36,842 nt of DNA from Halieaceae bacterium (GTDB taxonomy: Bacteria > Pseudomonadota > Gammaproteobacteria > Pseudomonadales > Halieaceae), in assembly GCA_024640505.1 (NCBI GenBank), contig JAHEEV010000011.1, positions 1 to 36,842 on the forward strand, read 5' to 3'. The position numbers and the translations under genes are program-made. Below the pieces are notes generated by a model. The model was not told where the DNA came from. It ran no database searches and was given only the letters and a program-made list of their open reading frames with translations. Below, one piece after another: positions 9,401-17,134 of the stretch. The stretch's first letter is position 1; every line of letters starts with the position of its first letter.

Positions 9401-9516
9401 CCGTCTTTACCCTGATTCTGCTACCCTGTTTCCTGCGGATGGGGGAGAGAACCCGTGGCGTCATCACCGGAACCGGTGAGCCCGAAACTCCTCCTTCACT
9501 GAAATCGGTGGCGTAA
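6412..9516 (+). CDS. RND-family efflux permease (HAE1-like)
   Basis: This 1034-residue inner-membrane proton-driven exporter has the full RND layout. TM1 is at the N-terminus, followed by a large periplasmic loop (VQLFPDIENPHI region), TM2-6, a second periplasmic loop and TM7-12. The start is GTG at 6412, directly before MNLTASSLKNP, which matches the usual N-terminus. In TM4 the AcrB Asp-Asp relay pair appears as Asp406-Ala407 (VLDAAIVVLENI). In TM10 the relay Lys is replaced by Asn923 (VVNNAILLV), so proton coupling differs from AcrB; similar substitutions are common in the NolG-like branch. The adaptor gene follows 22 bp after the stop. Substrate is unknown. No outer-membrane factor lies in this operon. 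Confidence 0.93.
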   Translation: MNLTASSLKNPAAVAVAVAVILLFGGFSLTRLPVQLFPDIENPHIAIQTGWRAASPREVESEIIEPIETVLRGIPGLKQMSATANAGEGWIDLEFGLDTDMQRTLVDVISRMNRLDPLPRDATQPVIMLGGESGGAPALTFFFLQLLPGTEGQIYDYVQFVDDVVRPAIEVIPGVARVSAPQANDNQRQLEILFDPYRAAQLGIPLPETAERLGQANDVSGGFVEVGRRQYTLRFTGRYTPEELKGFVLEWRDGRPIRLGDIAEISLAREEQAVVNTQNGNPALSIRIDKESGANALQTLNKVKAVVEELNAGPVRKQGLVLVQSFDASVFINRAIRLVTSNIFLGIFLAVGALWWFLRRFRATLIVASAIPVSLLTTFIVLDLSGRTLNVISLAGLAFAVGMVLDAAIVVLENIVRQREKGLDPEQASIQGTAQVWGALVASTATTVAIFLPVMFMREVEGQLFSDLALTIAISVMVSMLVAITLLPLSARMGLREETLKDHNEALWRRITALVMRLTSTPRKRWTLVVLLITLPLAASYTLLPELDYLPPVKRDAVDVFFPFPQGVGEKTIAEEYVKVLDQRMAPYMRGDKEPALKNYYILTWGRGGSMGARAKDQNKVKELERILNEEVFADIPDLQHFASQGNLFGSFGSERRVDIHLQSRDREALAEAARLGQSLLTEALPGTPMRVNPDLEQATPELQLAPDDRKISEAGWSRRDMGLMVRAMGEGLYVGEHFDGEKRVDIILRARTWDQPEQLASLPVATPAGTLVPLSELVEIKRVVGPSRLVRIDSRRTISIEMWPPDDVSLEHVLDVIRDEVEPALKKVLPEDGNILYGGSANALTRAIKSMGSNFALALVVLFLLMAALFRSPKDSALVLMAMPLAMVGGIIALRLLNVTGFQPLDLLTMIGFVILLGLVVNNAILLVHQTRSAEREGTSRHQAVEQALLTRLRPIFMSTLTSIFGMLPLLLMPGAGSVIYRGLAAVIVGGMCVSTVFTLILLPCFLRMGERTRGVITGTGEPETPPSLKSVA

Positions 9517-9538
9517 ACATGCATCCGGGGAGCCATCC

Positions 9539-10612
9539 ATGAATATCATAAGGCTGTTACTTGTCAGTGTGCTTGCTGCCTGTGTCTGCAGCGTCGCTCT
9601 GGCCCAGCCGCCGCAACGGGAAGCGGCGGTGGAGCTGGCGACCGTCACGGAAGACAAGAGCAGCTCGGTCCTGCGACTGCCCGGTACCGTGATCAGCACG
9701 CGGGATGCGGAAATTTCTGCCGAGCTGAGCGGCCGCCTGACCTGGGTCGCCGAGGTCGGACAGGAAGTGGCGAAAGACGACCTCATCGCCGTGCTCGACG
9801 ATCACCTGCTGAATCTGCAGCTGCGCAACGCCTTCGCCGAAATCGAACGTATCCAGGCCGACATCGCCTACAACCAGCGACAGGTGGGCAGGCTCGAGCG
9901 GCTGGCGAAACAGAACAACATGGCGGAATCGGAGCTTGACGAGGTCCAGTCCAGGCTGCGCATGCTGCAACAGGAACTGCTGATGGCCGAAGTGGACAGG
10001 GACCGCACGGTCTACGACCTGGGCCGCAGCCATATCAAGGCGCCCTTCTCCGGGGTGGTGGCCAGCCGTGAAATGTCTGCGGGTGAATATACAGCGCCCG
10101 GGCGAGCCCTGGTTCGCCTGGTGGACACGGGCTCACTGGAGATCAGCGTCAATGCACCCTTGCGGGTCGGCCGGTACAGCCAGGTCGGTTCCAGGGTACA
10201 GGTCGAGGGAGAGGGGCAGAGGCTCATGGCGCCGATACGGGGACTGGTTCCGGTGGGCGACAGCCGCTCGCGCATGATGGAACTGCGCCTGAGCCTGGAG
10301 CCCGGCCACTGGTTCATCGGCGAGGCGGTGACCGTAGAGCTGCCGGACGCCGCGCCCCGGGTGGCTCTCAGCGTACCGCGGGATGCCCTGGTGCTGCGGG
10401 ACGATGAGATCTTCGTCTACACCGTCTCGGGGGACAACAAGGCCATCAAGATTCCGGTAACACCGGGCTCGGGGCTGGGTACCCGCATCGCCATCTCGGC
10501 GGACCTGAAAGCGGGCGATCCGGTGGTGGTGCGCGGGGCCGAGCGACTCAATGACGGCCAGTCCGTGAAGGTAACCCAGCACCACCTGGCGGCCAGCAGG
10601 CCTGCTAGCTGA
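9539..10612 (+). CDS. RND periplasmic adaptor (membrane fusion protein)
   Basis: This 357-residue protein has an N-terminal signal sequence (cleavage near Ala22-Gln23). It then shows the lipoyl half-motif TRDAEISAELSGRL, a helical hairpin (about 85-160, rich in Gln, Glu and Arg), the second lipoyl half IKAPFSGVV, and a C-terminal beta-barrel and membrane-proximal region. Adaptors of this type bridge the inner-membrane RND pump and a TolC-like channel. It follows the permease, the reverse of the usual adaptor-then-permease order. Its last codons overlap the convergent selD fusion gene by 8 bp, so there is no room for a terminator between them. Confidence 0.92.
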   Translation: MNIIRLLLVSVLAACVCSVALAQPPQREAAVELATVTEDKSSSVLRLPGTVISTRDAEISAELSGRLTWVAEVGQEVAKDDLIAVLDDHLLNLQLRNAFAEIERIQADIAYNQRQVGRLERLAKQNNMAESELDEVQSRLRMLQQELLMAEVDRDRTVYDLGRSHIKAPFSGVVASREMSAGEYTAPGRALVRLVDTGSLEISVNAPLRVGRYSQVGSRVQVEGEGQRLMAPIRGLVPVGDSRSRMMELRLSLEPGHWFIGEAVTVELPDAAPRVALSVPRDALVLRDDEIFVYTVSGDNKAIKIPVTPGSGLGTRIAISADLKAGDPVVVRGAERLNDGQSVKVTQHHLAASRPAS

Positions 10613-12806
10613 CGGCCACCCGCCCGCCGACCCCCGGGGCGGTGACTTCCCCGATGATGACAGCCTCGGGATAACCTCCCCGGCGCAACTCATCACAGAG
10701 TCTGGACGCGGTGCCCGGTGCTACGCCGATCAACAGGCCGCCACTGGTCTGGGGGTCGAACAGCATCTGCAGGCGCGCGTCGTTTACCGGGCTTCCCTGC
10801 TGCAGCACAGCGGCCGCCTCGGCGTTGCTCTCATGCATGGTGCTGACAATGCCCCTGTCCACGGCTGCCAGCGCGCCCTCGAGCAGCGGCAGGTGCGCCA
10901 GCCGCAATGACGCGCCCAGTTCGGGGCCCAGCATTTCCAGCAGGTGTCCCAGCAGGCCAAAGCCGGTGATATCGGTACAGGCGCTGGCCCCGTGAGCCAG
11001 GGCCAGCGCCGCCGCGGGGCCGCTGCTGACCAGCATACGGTCTATGGCGGCCGCGACGTGGCGGCCGTCCGCGGCCAGCTGCATATGGGCAGCAAACAGG
11101 GCACCGGTTCCCAGGGGCCGGGTCAGCAGCAGCAGGTCGCCCGGCCTGAGGCCGCGCTTGCCCAGAAGCCGGCCATCGGGGGCCATCGCTACACCGTTGA
11201 CCGCGAAGCCGATACTGAGCTCCCGCCCCTGCATGCTGTGACCGCCCGTCAGGACGCAACCGGCAGCGGCGAACTCCCGCAACGCGCCGGCGAGCAGCTG
11301 TTTGAGGTCGCGCCGCTGTATCACGCCGGCGGCGAAAGGCAACGTGACCGCGGCCAGTGCCGATACCGGCCTGGCACCGCAGGCATAGAGATCGCTGAGG
11401 GCGTGGTTGGCGGCGATACGCCCCATCAACCAGGGGTCGGCCACCAGCTCCCGCAACAGATCGAGACTCTGCACGATCCGGCCACTGGCAGGAATCGGCG
11501 CCGCATCCTCCCCGGCTCCCTCGCCGCCGCAATGCCCGGGAAATTCCACGCCCAGTTCCGCGAGTACGTCCGCCAGGGCGTTGGCACCGACCTTGGCGCC
11601 GCAGCCGCCGCAGGGCGGCTGTGAAGAAACGCCCACATCCGGCAACCGCCCCCAGTAACGCAGCGGCATACTGTCCGGAAGGGCCTCGAAGCGCGCCATG
11701 AATTTCCTGTCGATCCGATCCTTCCAGCGCCAGACCCACGGGCCGGTGGCGCTGAAGGGGCCCTTGTCAGCCGTCGCCGCACGCCCTCCGAGGGAGACCA
11801 GCGAGAGGAAGCGGCGCTGCGGCCGGTGTTCGCGCAGTGGCTTACCCAGCAGGAAGGCACGCAGGTTGTGGGCAAGCACGGGGCCCTGACGCACGGCGTA
11901 GACGCCGGCCTTGGGGCGCGGATGATTGACCTGGGTGGCGATGTCCCCGGCGCCAAAGACCCGCTCATCAGCCGGCGACTGCAGCGTGTCGCGCACCGCG
12001 AGAAAGCCCGCCTCATCCACCGGCAGCCCGCTGGCTGCCACCCAGCCGGCCGCGGCTGCGCCGGTGCACCAGAAGAGCTCGTCGTAGGGCGCGTCGCGTC
12101 CGTCCGCCAACACCAGGCGCTCTGGCTCGACCTGCTCCACGCGTGCAGCGAGCTGCACCTCTACCGCATGCTGCTGGAGGGCTGTCATGGCGGCCCGGCG
12201 GGCACGCCTGTTGTAGTTCTGCAGTATCTCCGGGGCGCCACACCACAATTCGATAGCAGCCTGCTCCCCGCGAAGACGATGGGCCATGGCCAGGGCCAGT
12301 TCGACACTGCCGGCGCCACCCCCGACGACCGCGACGCGGCGCCCCGAGACGTGCTCCTGCGCCACCCGCTCGTGCAGCTGCTGCCAGCGCTGCCACAGGC
12401 CGGACACGGGCTTAACCGGTACGGCATGGGCCCTGGCACCGGGAACAGAGTCCAGCTCCGGTTGGGAGCCGATGTCGAGGCTGAGAACGTCGTAGTGAAC
12501 ATCGGGGCGCCCGGCGAGCGACAGGCGGCGGGATTCCGGGTCCAGCGCTGTCACCTCCGCGGCCAGGAACCGGACACCCGCCCACTGGCACAGCCTGGCC
12601 AGGTCAATATGGGTCTCCTCGAACGAATAATGGCCCGCCACCAGGCCGGGCAGCATGCCCGAATAGGGCGTATGACTGGAGGGTGAAATCAGCGTTATCC
12701 GCAGCCCCTCCACAGGACGCATCGCCAGCATCCGCAGGGCCAGCGCGTGGGTGTGGCCTCCACCCACCAGCACCAGGTCGCGCCGGACTTCAGCAGGCGG
12801 CAGCAT
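10605..12806 (-). CDS. selD: FAD/NAD(P) oxidoreductase-selenide water dikinase fusion (SelD)
   Basis: This fusion of about 733 residues makes selenophosphate from selenide and ATP. The N-terminal half (1 to about 385) is a two-dinucleotide-domain oxidoreductase of the NADH-dehydrogenase-like type: VLVGGGHTH at the FAD site, VAVVGGGAGS at the NAD(P) site, and FGAGDIA near its end. The C-terminal half (from about 395) is SelD, with the catalytic Cys402 and Lys405 in GGCGAK aligning with E. coli Cys17 and Lys20; an AIR-synthase-like fold follows. The Sec/Cys site is Cys, not TGA. I prefer the ATG at 12806 (GGGAG just upstream) over a TTG at 12827. It overlaps mnmH by 17 bp. The oxidoreductase half may supply reduced selenium, which is inference. 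Confidence 0.93.
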   Translation of the reverse strand: MLPPAEVRRDLVLVGGGHTHALALRMLAMRPVEGLRITLISPSSHTPYSGMLPGLVAGHYSFEETHIDLARLCQWAGVRFLAAEVTALDPESRRLSLAGRPDVHYDVLSLDIGSQPELDSVPGARAHAVPVKPVSGLWQRWQQLHERVAQEHVSGRRVAVVGGGAGSVELALAMAHRLRGEQAAIELWCGAPEILQNYNRRARRAAMTALQQHAVEVQLAARVEQVEPERLVLADGRDAPYDELFWCTGAAAAGWVAASGLPVDEAGFLAVRDTLQSPADERVFGAGDIATQVNHPRPKAGVYAVRQGPVLAHNLRAFLLGKPLREHRPQRRFLSLVSLGGRAATADKGPFSATGPWVWRWKDRIDRKFMARFEALPDSMPLRYWGRLPDVGVSSQPPCGGCGAKVGANALADVLAELGVEFPGHCGGEGAGEDAAPIPASGRIVQSLDLLRELVADPWLMGRIAANHALSDLYACGARPVSALAAVTLPFAAGVIQRRDLKQLLAGALREFAAAGCVLTGGHSMQGRELSIGFAVNGVAMAPDGRLLGKRGLRPGDLLLLTRPLGTGALFAAHMQLAADGRHVAAAIDRMLVSSGPAAALALAHGASACTDITGFGLLGHLLEMLGPELGASLRLAHLPLLEGALAAVDRGIVSTMHESNAEAAAVLQQGSPVNDARLQMLFDPQTSGGLLIGVAPGTASRLCDELRRGGYPEAVIIGEVTAPGVGGRVAVS

Positions 12807-13896
12807 GCTGCTCCCGCACCCAGGCAAGCACCGCTTCCCGGGTGCCGCTGAAAAGCTTTACACCCTCGCGGCGGGACAGCTGGTATTCGTACATGGGGTC
12901 GTAGTAACGCTGCAACAGGAAGGCGACCCAGACCCGGTGGCCGTCCGTACTCCCGGTCCGCTGCTGCTGGTCGAACGCACCCTGCATCATGTCGCTGACC
13001 TGTTGGTAACGGGCGCCGCCCAGCCGCTTGCGTATCCTGCCCAGGTCCTGCTGCAGCTTCTCCGCATGCCGGGCCGGACCCTGCGCCCCATAAGCCGCGG
13101 CGAAACGCCCGCCGAGGTCGACGATATAGTCCTCCACCACCACGTCGATACGGGCCTCCAGGCTCTCCTCCACAACCAGCACCGGCGCTGATTTCATCTT
13201 GTCGCGCAGCTGCTGCGGCAGGGCTACACGGCCGATCAGGTGCCCCTCATCTTCCAGGTATACCCTGCCGTTCCCGGCGTCCAGCCGCTTGAGCAGCGCT
13301 ATGCTCAAGGCATTCTCGAAATCGATCTGGCTGGGCTGTGGCTCCAGCAGCTGGCCGAAAGTGGACCCACGGTGCCCCGCCAGGCCCTCCAGGTCGATGC
13401 TTCGCGACAGGCGTTCGATAACACGCGTCTTGCCGGTGCCGGTTTTGCCACTGACCAGCACCAGATCCGCGGTGGCCACCGAGTGCCCGAGCGCCTCCAG
13501 GAGAAAGCGCCGCATGGCCTTGTAGCCCCCGAGAACCAGCGGGTAGTCTATGCCTTCGTCCCGCAGCCACTGCTGCACGGTCTGGGAGCGCAGCCCGCCG
13601 CGAAAACAGTACAGGTAGCCACCGGGATGGTCGCGGGCGAATTCGCGCCAGCGGGCCAGGCGCCGTGCCTTCACCTCCCCCGACACCAGGCGGTGGCCCA
13701 GCTCGATGGCAGCCGCCTGCCCCCGCTGCTTGTAACAGATGCCCACCTCGGCCCGCTCCTGGTCGGTCATCAGGGGCAGGCTGCGTGCGGTGGGAAAAGC
13801 GCCGTGGGCAAACTCTGTCGGCGCCCGCATATCCATCAGCGGCGCATCCGCCAGGAACAGGGCGCGGTAGTCGTCGGTGTCAGGGCGCGACGGCAC
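12790..13896 (-). CDS. mnmH: tRNA 2-selenouridine synthase (MnmH/SelU)
   Basis: This 368-residue enzyme converts 2-thiouridine to 2-selenouridine at the wobble position of certain tRNAs, by geranylation and then selenation with selenophosphate. The N-terminal rhodanese domain carries the catalytic Cys97 in YCFRGGLRSQ, the same number as in E. coli YbbB. The C-terminal P-loop domain has GKTGTGKT (150-157). The start is GTG at 13896, supported by GGAGTGA just upstream inside the end of rdgC. It lies 6 bp after rdgC and overlaps the selenophosphate synthetase gene, so the selenium donor and user are co-translated. No selA, selB or tRNA-Sec is visible, so selenium use may be confined to tRNA. Confidence 0.95.
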   Translation of the reverse strand: MPSRPDTDDYRALFLADAPLMDMRAPTEFAHGAFPTARSLPLMTDQERAEVGICYKQRGQAAAIELGHRLVSGEVKARRLARWREFARDHPGGYLYCFRGGLRSQTVQQWLRDEGIDYPLVLGGYKAMRRFLLEALGHSVATADLVLVSGKTGTGKTRVIERLSRSIDLEGLAGHRGSTFGQLLEPQPSQIDFENALSIALLKRLDAGNGRVYLEDEGHLIGRVALPQQLRDKMKSAPVLVVEESLEARIDVVVEDYIVDLGGRFAAAYGAQGPARHAEKLQQDLGRIRKRLGGARYQQVSDMMQGAFDQQQRTGSTDGHRVWVAFLLQRYYDPMYEYQLSRREGVKLFSGTREAVLAWVREQHAAAC

Positions 13897-13902
13897 GCCG
13901 AA

Positions 13903-14808
13903 TCACTCCGCTTCACCGCCGAAGAGGACCATCACCCGTTCCTGCAGGTCGCTCAGGGCGGCGGACATCAGTGCAAAATCCGCATCCAGTCGCGCGGCGT
14001 CATCGGCCTCCGGAATATCCTCGTTCTCTTTCATGAGCTCGTCAGAAAATTTCAGGCGGCGCAGCACCAGGTCCTCCGCCAGCACCAGGGAGAGGCGGTC
14101 CTCCCAGGCCAGCGCCAGCCGCGCCACCTGCTTGCCGGCATGCAGGTGAGTTTCAACCTCCTCACTCAACAAATCAACGCCGCGACAGCGCACGATACCG
14201 CCGTCTTCCCCGGGCTCGCGCAGTTCGCACTCTTCTCCCAGCACTATATCTTCGGGCACAGACCGGTGCAGTAACCAACCCGTCATGACCGCCGCCGGGG
14301 CATTGTTTACCTGGGGCAGCAGCACCGGGAAAGTCCCGATGCACTCCCGCAACAGGTTGAGAAGCTCCTCGGCCCGGCCCGCGCTCGCGGCATCCACGAA
14401 GACCCAGCGGGTTCGGGTGTCGATACAGGCGTAAACGTGGCTGGAGCGGCTGAAGGCCCTCGGCAGGCAATCCTGCACGATCTCATCCTTCAGGCTCAAA
14501 CGCTCCTTGCGATACACCTTGCGCCCGTGGGCTGTTTCGATATCGGCTATTTTCTCCTCCAGTTGCTCGCGCACCACCGTGGCCGGCAGCAGCTTCTCCT
14601 CACGCCTGAGCCGCAGCAGGAGCCGTCCCGCCGCCGCATGCACCAGCTCCGCGGATTCTGTCCCGAGGGGGTTTACCCACCCCAGGGAGAGGGCCTGGGA
14701 CTTGGCACAGGGCTGAAAACTGCGCTGTTGCAGCTGCTGGCCCAACTGCTCCGGGGAGAGATCGAAGGGGCTGGTTAAGCGGTAGGCCCGCAGGTTCTTG
14801 AACCACAT
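13903..14808 (-). CDS. rdgC: Recombination-associated protein RdgC
   Basis: At 301 residues it is nearly the length of E. coli RdgC (303). The N-terminus MWFKNLRAYRLT and internal LSLKDEIVQDCLPRAFS are diagnostic. RdgC forms a ring-shaped dimer on double-stranded DNA and limits RecA activity at replication forks. An upstream in-frame extension to 14898 exists but is not conserved; the ATG at 14808 matches the family start. It heads the operon rdgC-mnmH-selD, with 6 bp to mnmH. That linkage joins a DNA-binding protein with selenium genes and probably reflects shared transcription rather than shared function. A plausible sigma70 promoter precedes it (14839-14867). Confidence 0.95.
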   Translation of the reverse strand: MWFKNLRAYRLTSPFDLSPEQLGQQLQQRSFQPCAKSQALSLGWVNPLGTESAELVHAAAGRLLLRLRREEKLLPATVVREQLEEKIADIETAHGRKVYRKERLSLKDEIVQDCLPRAFSRSSHVYACIDTRTRWVFVDAASAGRAEELLNLLRECIGTFPVLLPQVNNAPAAVMTGWLLHRSVPEDIVLGEECELREPGEDGGIVRCRGVDLLSEEVETHLHAGKQVARLALAWEDRLSLVLAEDLVLRRLKFSDELMKENEDIPEADDAARLDADFALMSAALSDLQERVMVLFGGEAE

Positions 14809-14838
14809 AAAAGTTACATCTCTGGCGAAAAGCCGCAG

Positions 14839-14867
14839 ATTGTACCCCAGCGGCAGTGCAATGCCAT
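14839..14867 (-). promoter_or_regulatory. Putative sigma70 promoter of the rdgC-mnmH-selD operon
   Basis: On the minus strand, ATGGCA (14862-14867) and TACAAT (14839-14844) are spaced by 17 bp. The boxes match four of six and five of six consensus bases. Transcription would begin about 24 bp before the rdgC ATG at 14808. Confidence 0.4.
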
Positions 14868-14973
14868 CGACTGGCGGAATCGCGCGGCCCCAGCGCATGA
14901 TCCCCGGGCCCGCGGCAATTGATCACAGTCCGTACAACATGTTGAGCCGGTTGGCCACGGGCACCCTTGTAAC

Positions 14974-14997
14974 AGCCCGGGCAACGGGCTTTAATTT
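14974..14997 (+). terminator. Terminator-like hairpin in the leader of the FAD dehydrogenase gene
   Basis: AGCCCG (14974-14979) and CGGGCT (14985-14990) pair around a GGCAA loop and are followed by TTAATTT. The shape is that of a short intrinsic terminator on the plus strand. No plus-strand gene ends upstream, so it would act inside the leader of the gene at 15058 (attenuation) or end an unseen small transcript. The stem is only six pairs, so it may be incidental. Confidence 0.3.
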
Positions 14998-15057
14998 CCG
15001 GCCGAAACACGCGTGCAGCTGAGGACCGTGCTCGCACTCTGCAATTGAGGTATCACC

Positions 15058-16551
15058 ATGTCTGACCAGGCCAGAACCAACCCCTCCCGGGCACGCCACT
15101 TGAAAGATGTGGAACGCTGGGACCGGGAGACGGACGTCGCCATCGTCGGCTTTGGCGGTGCGGGTGGCTGCGCGGCGATCGAAGCAGCCGATGCGGGGTC
15201 GGACGTCATCATCTTCGAACTGGCCAGCGCCAGTGGTGGCTCAACTGCCATGTCCAGCGCCGAGATCTACATGGGCGGCAACGGTGGCACCCGGGTGCAG
15301 CGAGCCTGCGGTTTCGAGGACAGCACCGAAGACATGTTCACCTACATGATGATGTCCGCAGGGCCCCAGGCCGACGAGGCCAAGATCCGCAACTACTGCG
15401 ACAACAGCCTGGCCCACTTCGAGTGGCTGTGCGACCTCGGTGTTCCTTTCAAGGACAGCTTCCACGAACAGCGAGCCATCATGTGCCTCACCGACGATGG
15501 CCTGCTGTACACCGGCAGCGAGAAGGCCTACCCCTTCAACCGGCACGCCCGACCCTGCCCCCGGGGCCACAACCTCTACATCAAGGGGGACAATGGGGGA
15601 CCGCTGTTCATGAAAATCGTGACCGAAAACGTGGAGAAGCGCGACAGGATCAGCGTGGAGTACGAGACCCGCGCCCTGACCCTGATCACCGATGACGACG
15701 ACGCCATCGTCGGCCTGGTAATCCGCCAGCACCAGCAGGAGCTCACCGTGCGCGCCCGCCAGGGGGTGATCCTCTGCGCCGGTGGCTTCAACATGAACGA
15801 GGAGATGGTGACAAAGTACGCCCCCAAGCTGCTGGCGGGTAACGAGCCCATCGGCAACCCCGGGGATACCGGCACGGGCATCATGATGGGCATGTCCGTG
15901 GGTGGTGCCGCCATCAACATGCATGAAGGCTTCATCAGCATTCCCTACTACCCGCCCGCCAGTATCACCTATGGCATCCTCATCAACGACAAGGGCCAGC
16001 GCTTCACCAATGAAGATGTGTACCACGCCCGACTGACCCAGGCGGTGCTGGACCAGCCTGGTGACCGCTTCTATTTCATCCTCACGGTGGATCACTACGG
16101 CGACTACGAGAAGTTCAATTTCATGGCCGCCTCCATCGCTGGCACCGGTGAAACCGTGGAGGAACTGGAGAAAGAGCTGGGCCTGCGCAAGAGCGTCCTG
16201 GAACACACCATCGCCATCTACAACGAGGACTGCGAGGCCGGCGAGGATACCCAGTTTCACAAGGCACCGGAGTGGCTGCAGAAACTGGAGCCGCCCCTGG
16301 TGGCACTGGACCTCACCCCCGGCCGCGGCGTCTTCATCCCCTGGTTTACACTCGGCGGCCTGGACACCCTGCCCACCGGCGAGGTGGTAGACGCCCAGCG
16401 CCAGGTAATTACCGGCCTCTACGCCGCCGGCCGCACCGCCTGCGGCGTGGTCCGCAGGGCCGAGGGATACAGCAGCGGCATGTCCGTCGGGGATGCCACG
16501 TTTTCAGGGCGCATGGCGGGCAGGCAGGCGGCATCCTCGACGAGACGCTGA
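15058..16551 (+). CDS. FAD-dependent dehydrogenase, fumarate reductase/ketosteroid dehydrogenase-like
   Basis: This 497-residue flavoprotein of the FAD_binding_2 family has the dinucleotide motif VAIVGFGGAGG (about 27-37), followed by the ribose-binding acidic residue in IIFELA and SGGSTAMS. Near the C-terminus, GLYAAGRTACGV and EGYSSGMSVGDATFSGRMAG close the FAD site. Relatives include 3-ketosteroid-delta1-dehydrogenases and soluble fumarate reductases. The exact substrate cannot be read from sequence. No signal peptide or haem motif is present, so it is probably cytoplasmic. GAGG sits 8 nt before the ATG. A glyoxalase-like gene follows after 126 bp on the same strand. Confidence 0.85.
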   Translation: MSDQARTNPSRARHLKDVERWDRETDVAIVGFGGAGGCAAIEAADAGSDVIIFELASASGGSTAMSSAEIYMGGNGGTRVQRACGFEDSTEDMFTYMMMSAGPQADEAKIRNYCDNSLAHFEWLCDLGVPFKDSFHEQRAIMCLTDDGLLYTGSEKAYPFNRHARPCPRGHNLYIKGDNGGPLFMKIVTENVEKRDRISVEYETRALTLITDDDDAIVGLVIRQHQQELTVRARQGVILCAGGFNMNEEMVTKYAPKLLAGNEPIGNPGDTGTGIMMGMSVGGAAINMHEGFISIPYYPPASITYGILINDKGQRFTNEDVYHARLTQAVLDQPGDRFYFILTVDHYGDYEKFNFMAASIAGTGETVEELEKELGLRKSVLEHTIAIYNEDCEAGEDTQFHKAPEWLQKLEPPLVALDLTPGRGVFIPWFTLGGLDTLPTGEVVDAQRQVITGLYAAGRTACGVVRRAEGYSSGMSVGDATFSGRMAGRQAASSTRR

Positions 16552-16677
16552 CCCCCCGGCGCTCCCTCCGACCGGGGCGGGCTTGCCAGCCCGCCTTCAC
16601 ACTTCTACCATGGGCCGGATGTATCATGAATCCCGCTTCCATCCACACCCGCTGTCGACACGCCGGGGGCACTGCCT

Positions 16678-17118
16678 ATGAACTACCTGCACACCATGAT
16701 CCGCGCCAGGGATCTGGACGAAACCCTGGATTTCTACTGCAACAAACTGGGCCTGGTCGAAATCAGGCGCCACGACAGCGAGGCGGGGCGATTCACCCTG
16801 GTCTTCCTGGCCGCGCCGGGAGACGCCGACCGCGCGGGCGAGGCGATGAGCCCCTGCCTGGAAATCACCTGGAACTGGGATCCCGAAGAGTATTCCGGCG
16901 GGCGCAACTTCGGCCACCTGGCCTACCGGGTCGACAACATCTACGACACCTGCCAGCGACTGATGGACCAGGGCGTGACCATCAACCGACCCCCGCGGGA
17001 CGGACATATGGCCTTTGTTCGCTCGCCGGACGGCATTTCCATAGAGCTGCTGCAGGCCGGTGCATCCCTGCCACCGCAAGAACCCTGGCAGTCCATGGAA
17101 AACACCGGTACCTGGTAG
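16678..17118 (+). CDS. Glyoxalase I-like VOC-family metalloenzyme (GloA-type)
   Basis: This is a 146-residue vicinal-oxygen-chelate protein. All four metal ligands of E. coli GloA have counterparts: His5 (MNYLH), Glu62 (CLEITWNW), His80 ([10 protein letters not shown]) and Glu123 (ISIELL). The match extends through the whole GloA length, so a lactoylglutathione lyase converting the methylglyoxal-glutathione adduct to S-lactoylglutathione is the best call. Because this copy sits beside an unusual dehydrogenase, a specialised paralogue with another substrate is possible. It ends 16 bp before the partner-switch regulator on the same strand, which suggests co-transcription. Confidence 0.85.
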   Translation: MNYLHTMIRARDLDETLDFYCNKLGLVEIRRHDSEAGRFTLVFLAAPGDADRAGEAMSPCLEITWNWDPEEYSGGRNFGHLAYRVDNIYDTCQRLMDQGVTINRPPRDGHMAFVRSPDGISIELLQAGASLPPQEPWQSMENTGTW

Positions 17119-17134
17119 CGGCGATCGCCCGGGT

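Noticed and set aside
11580-11620. Selenocysteine (in-frame TGA) at the SelD active site.
   Set aside because: The codon at the catalytic position reads Cys (GGCGAK) with no in-frame TGA, so no recoding is needed.
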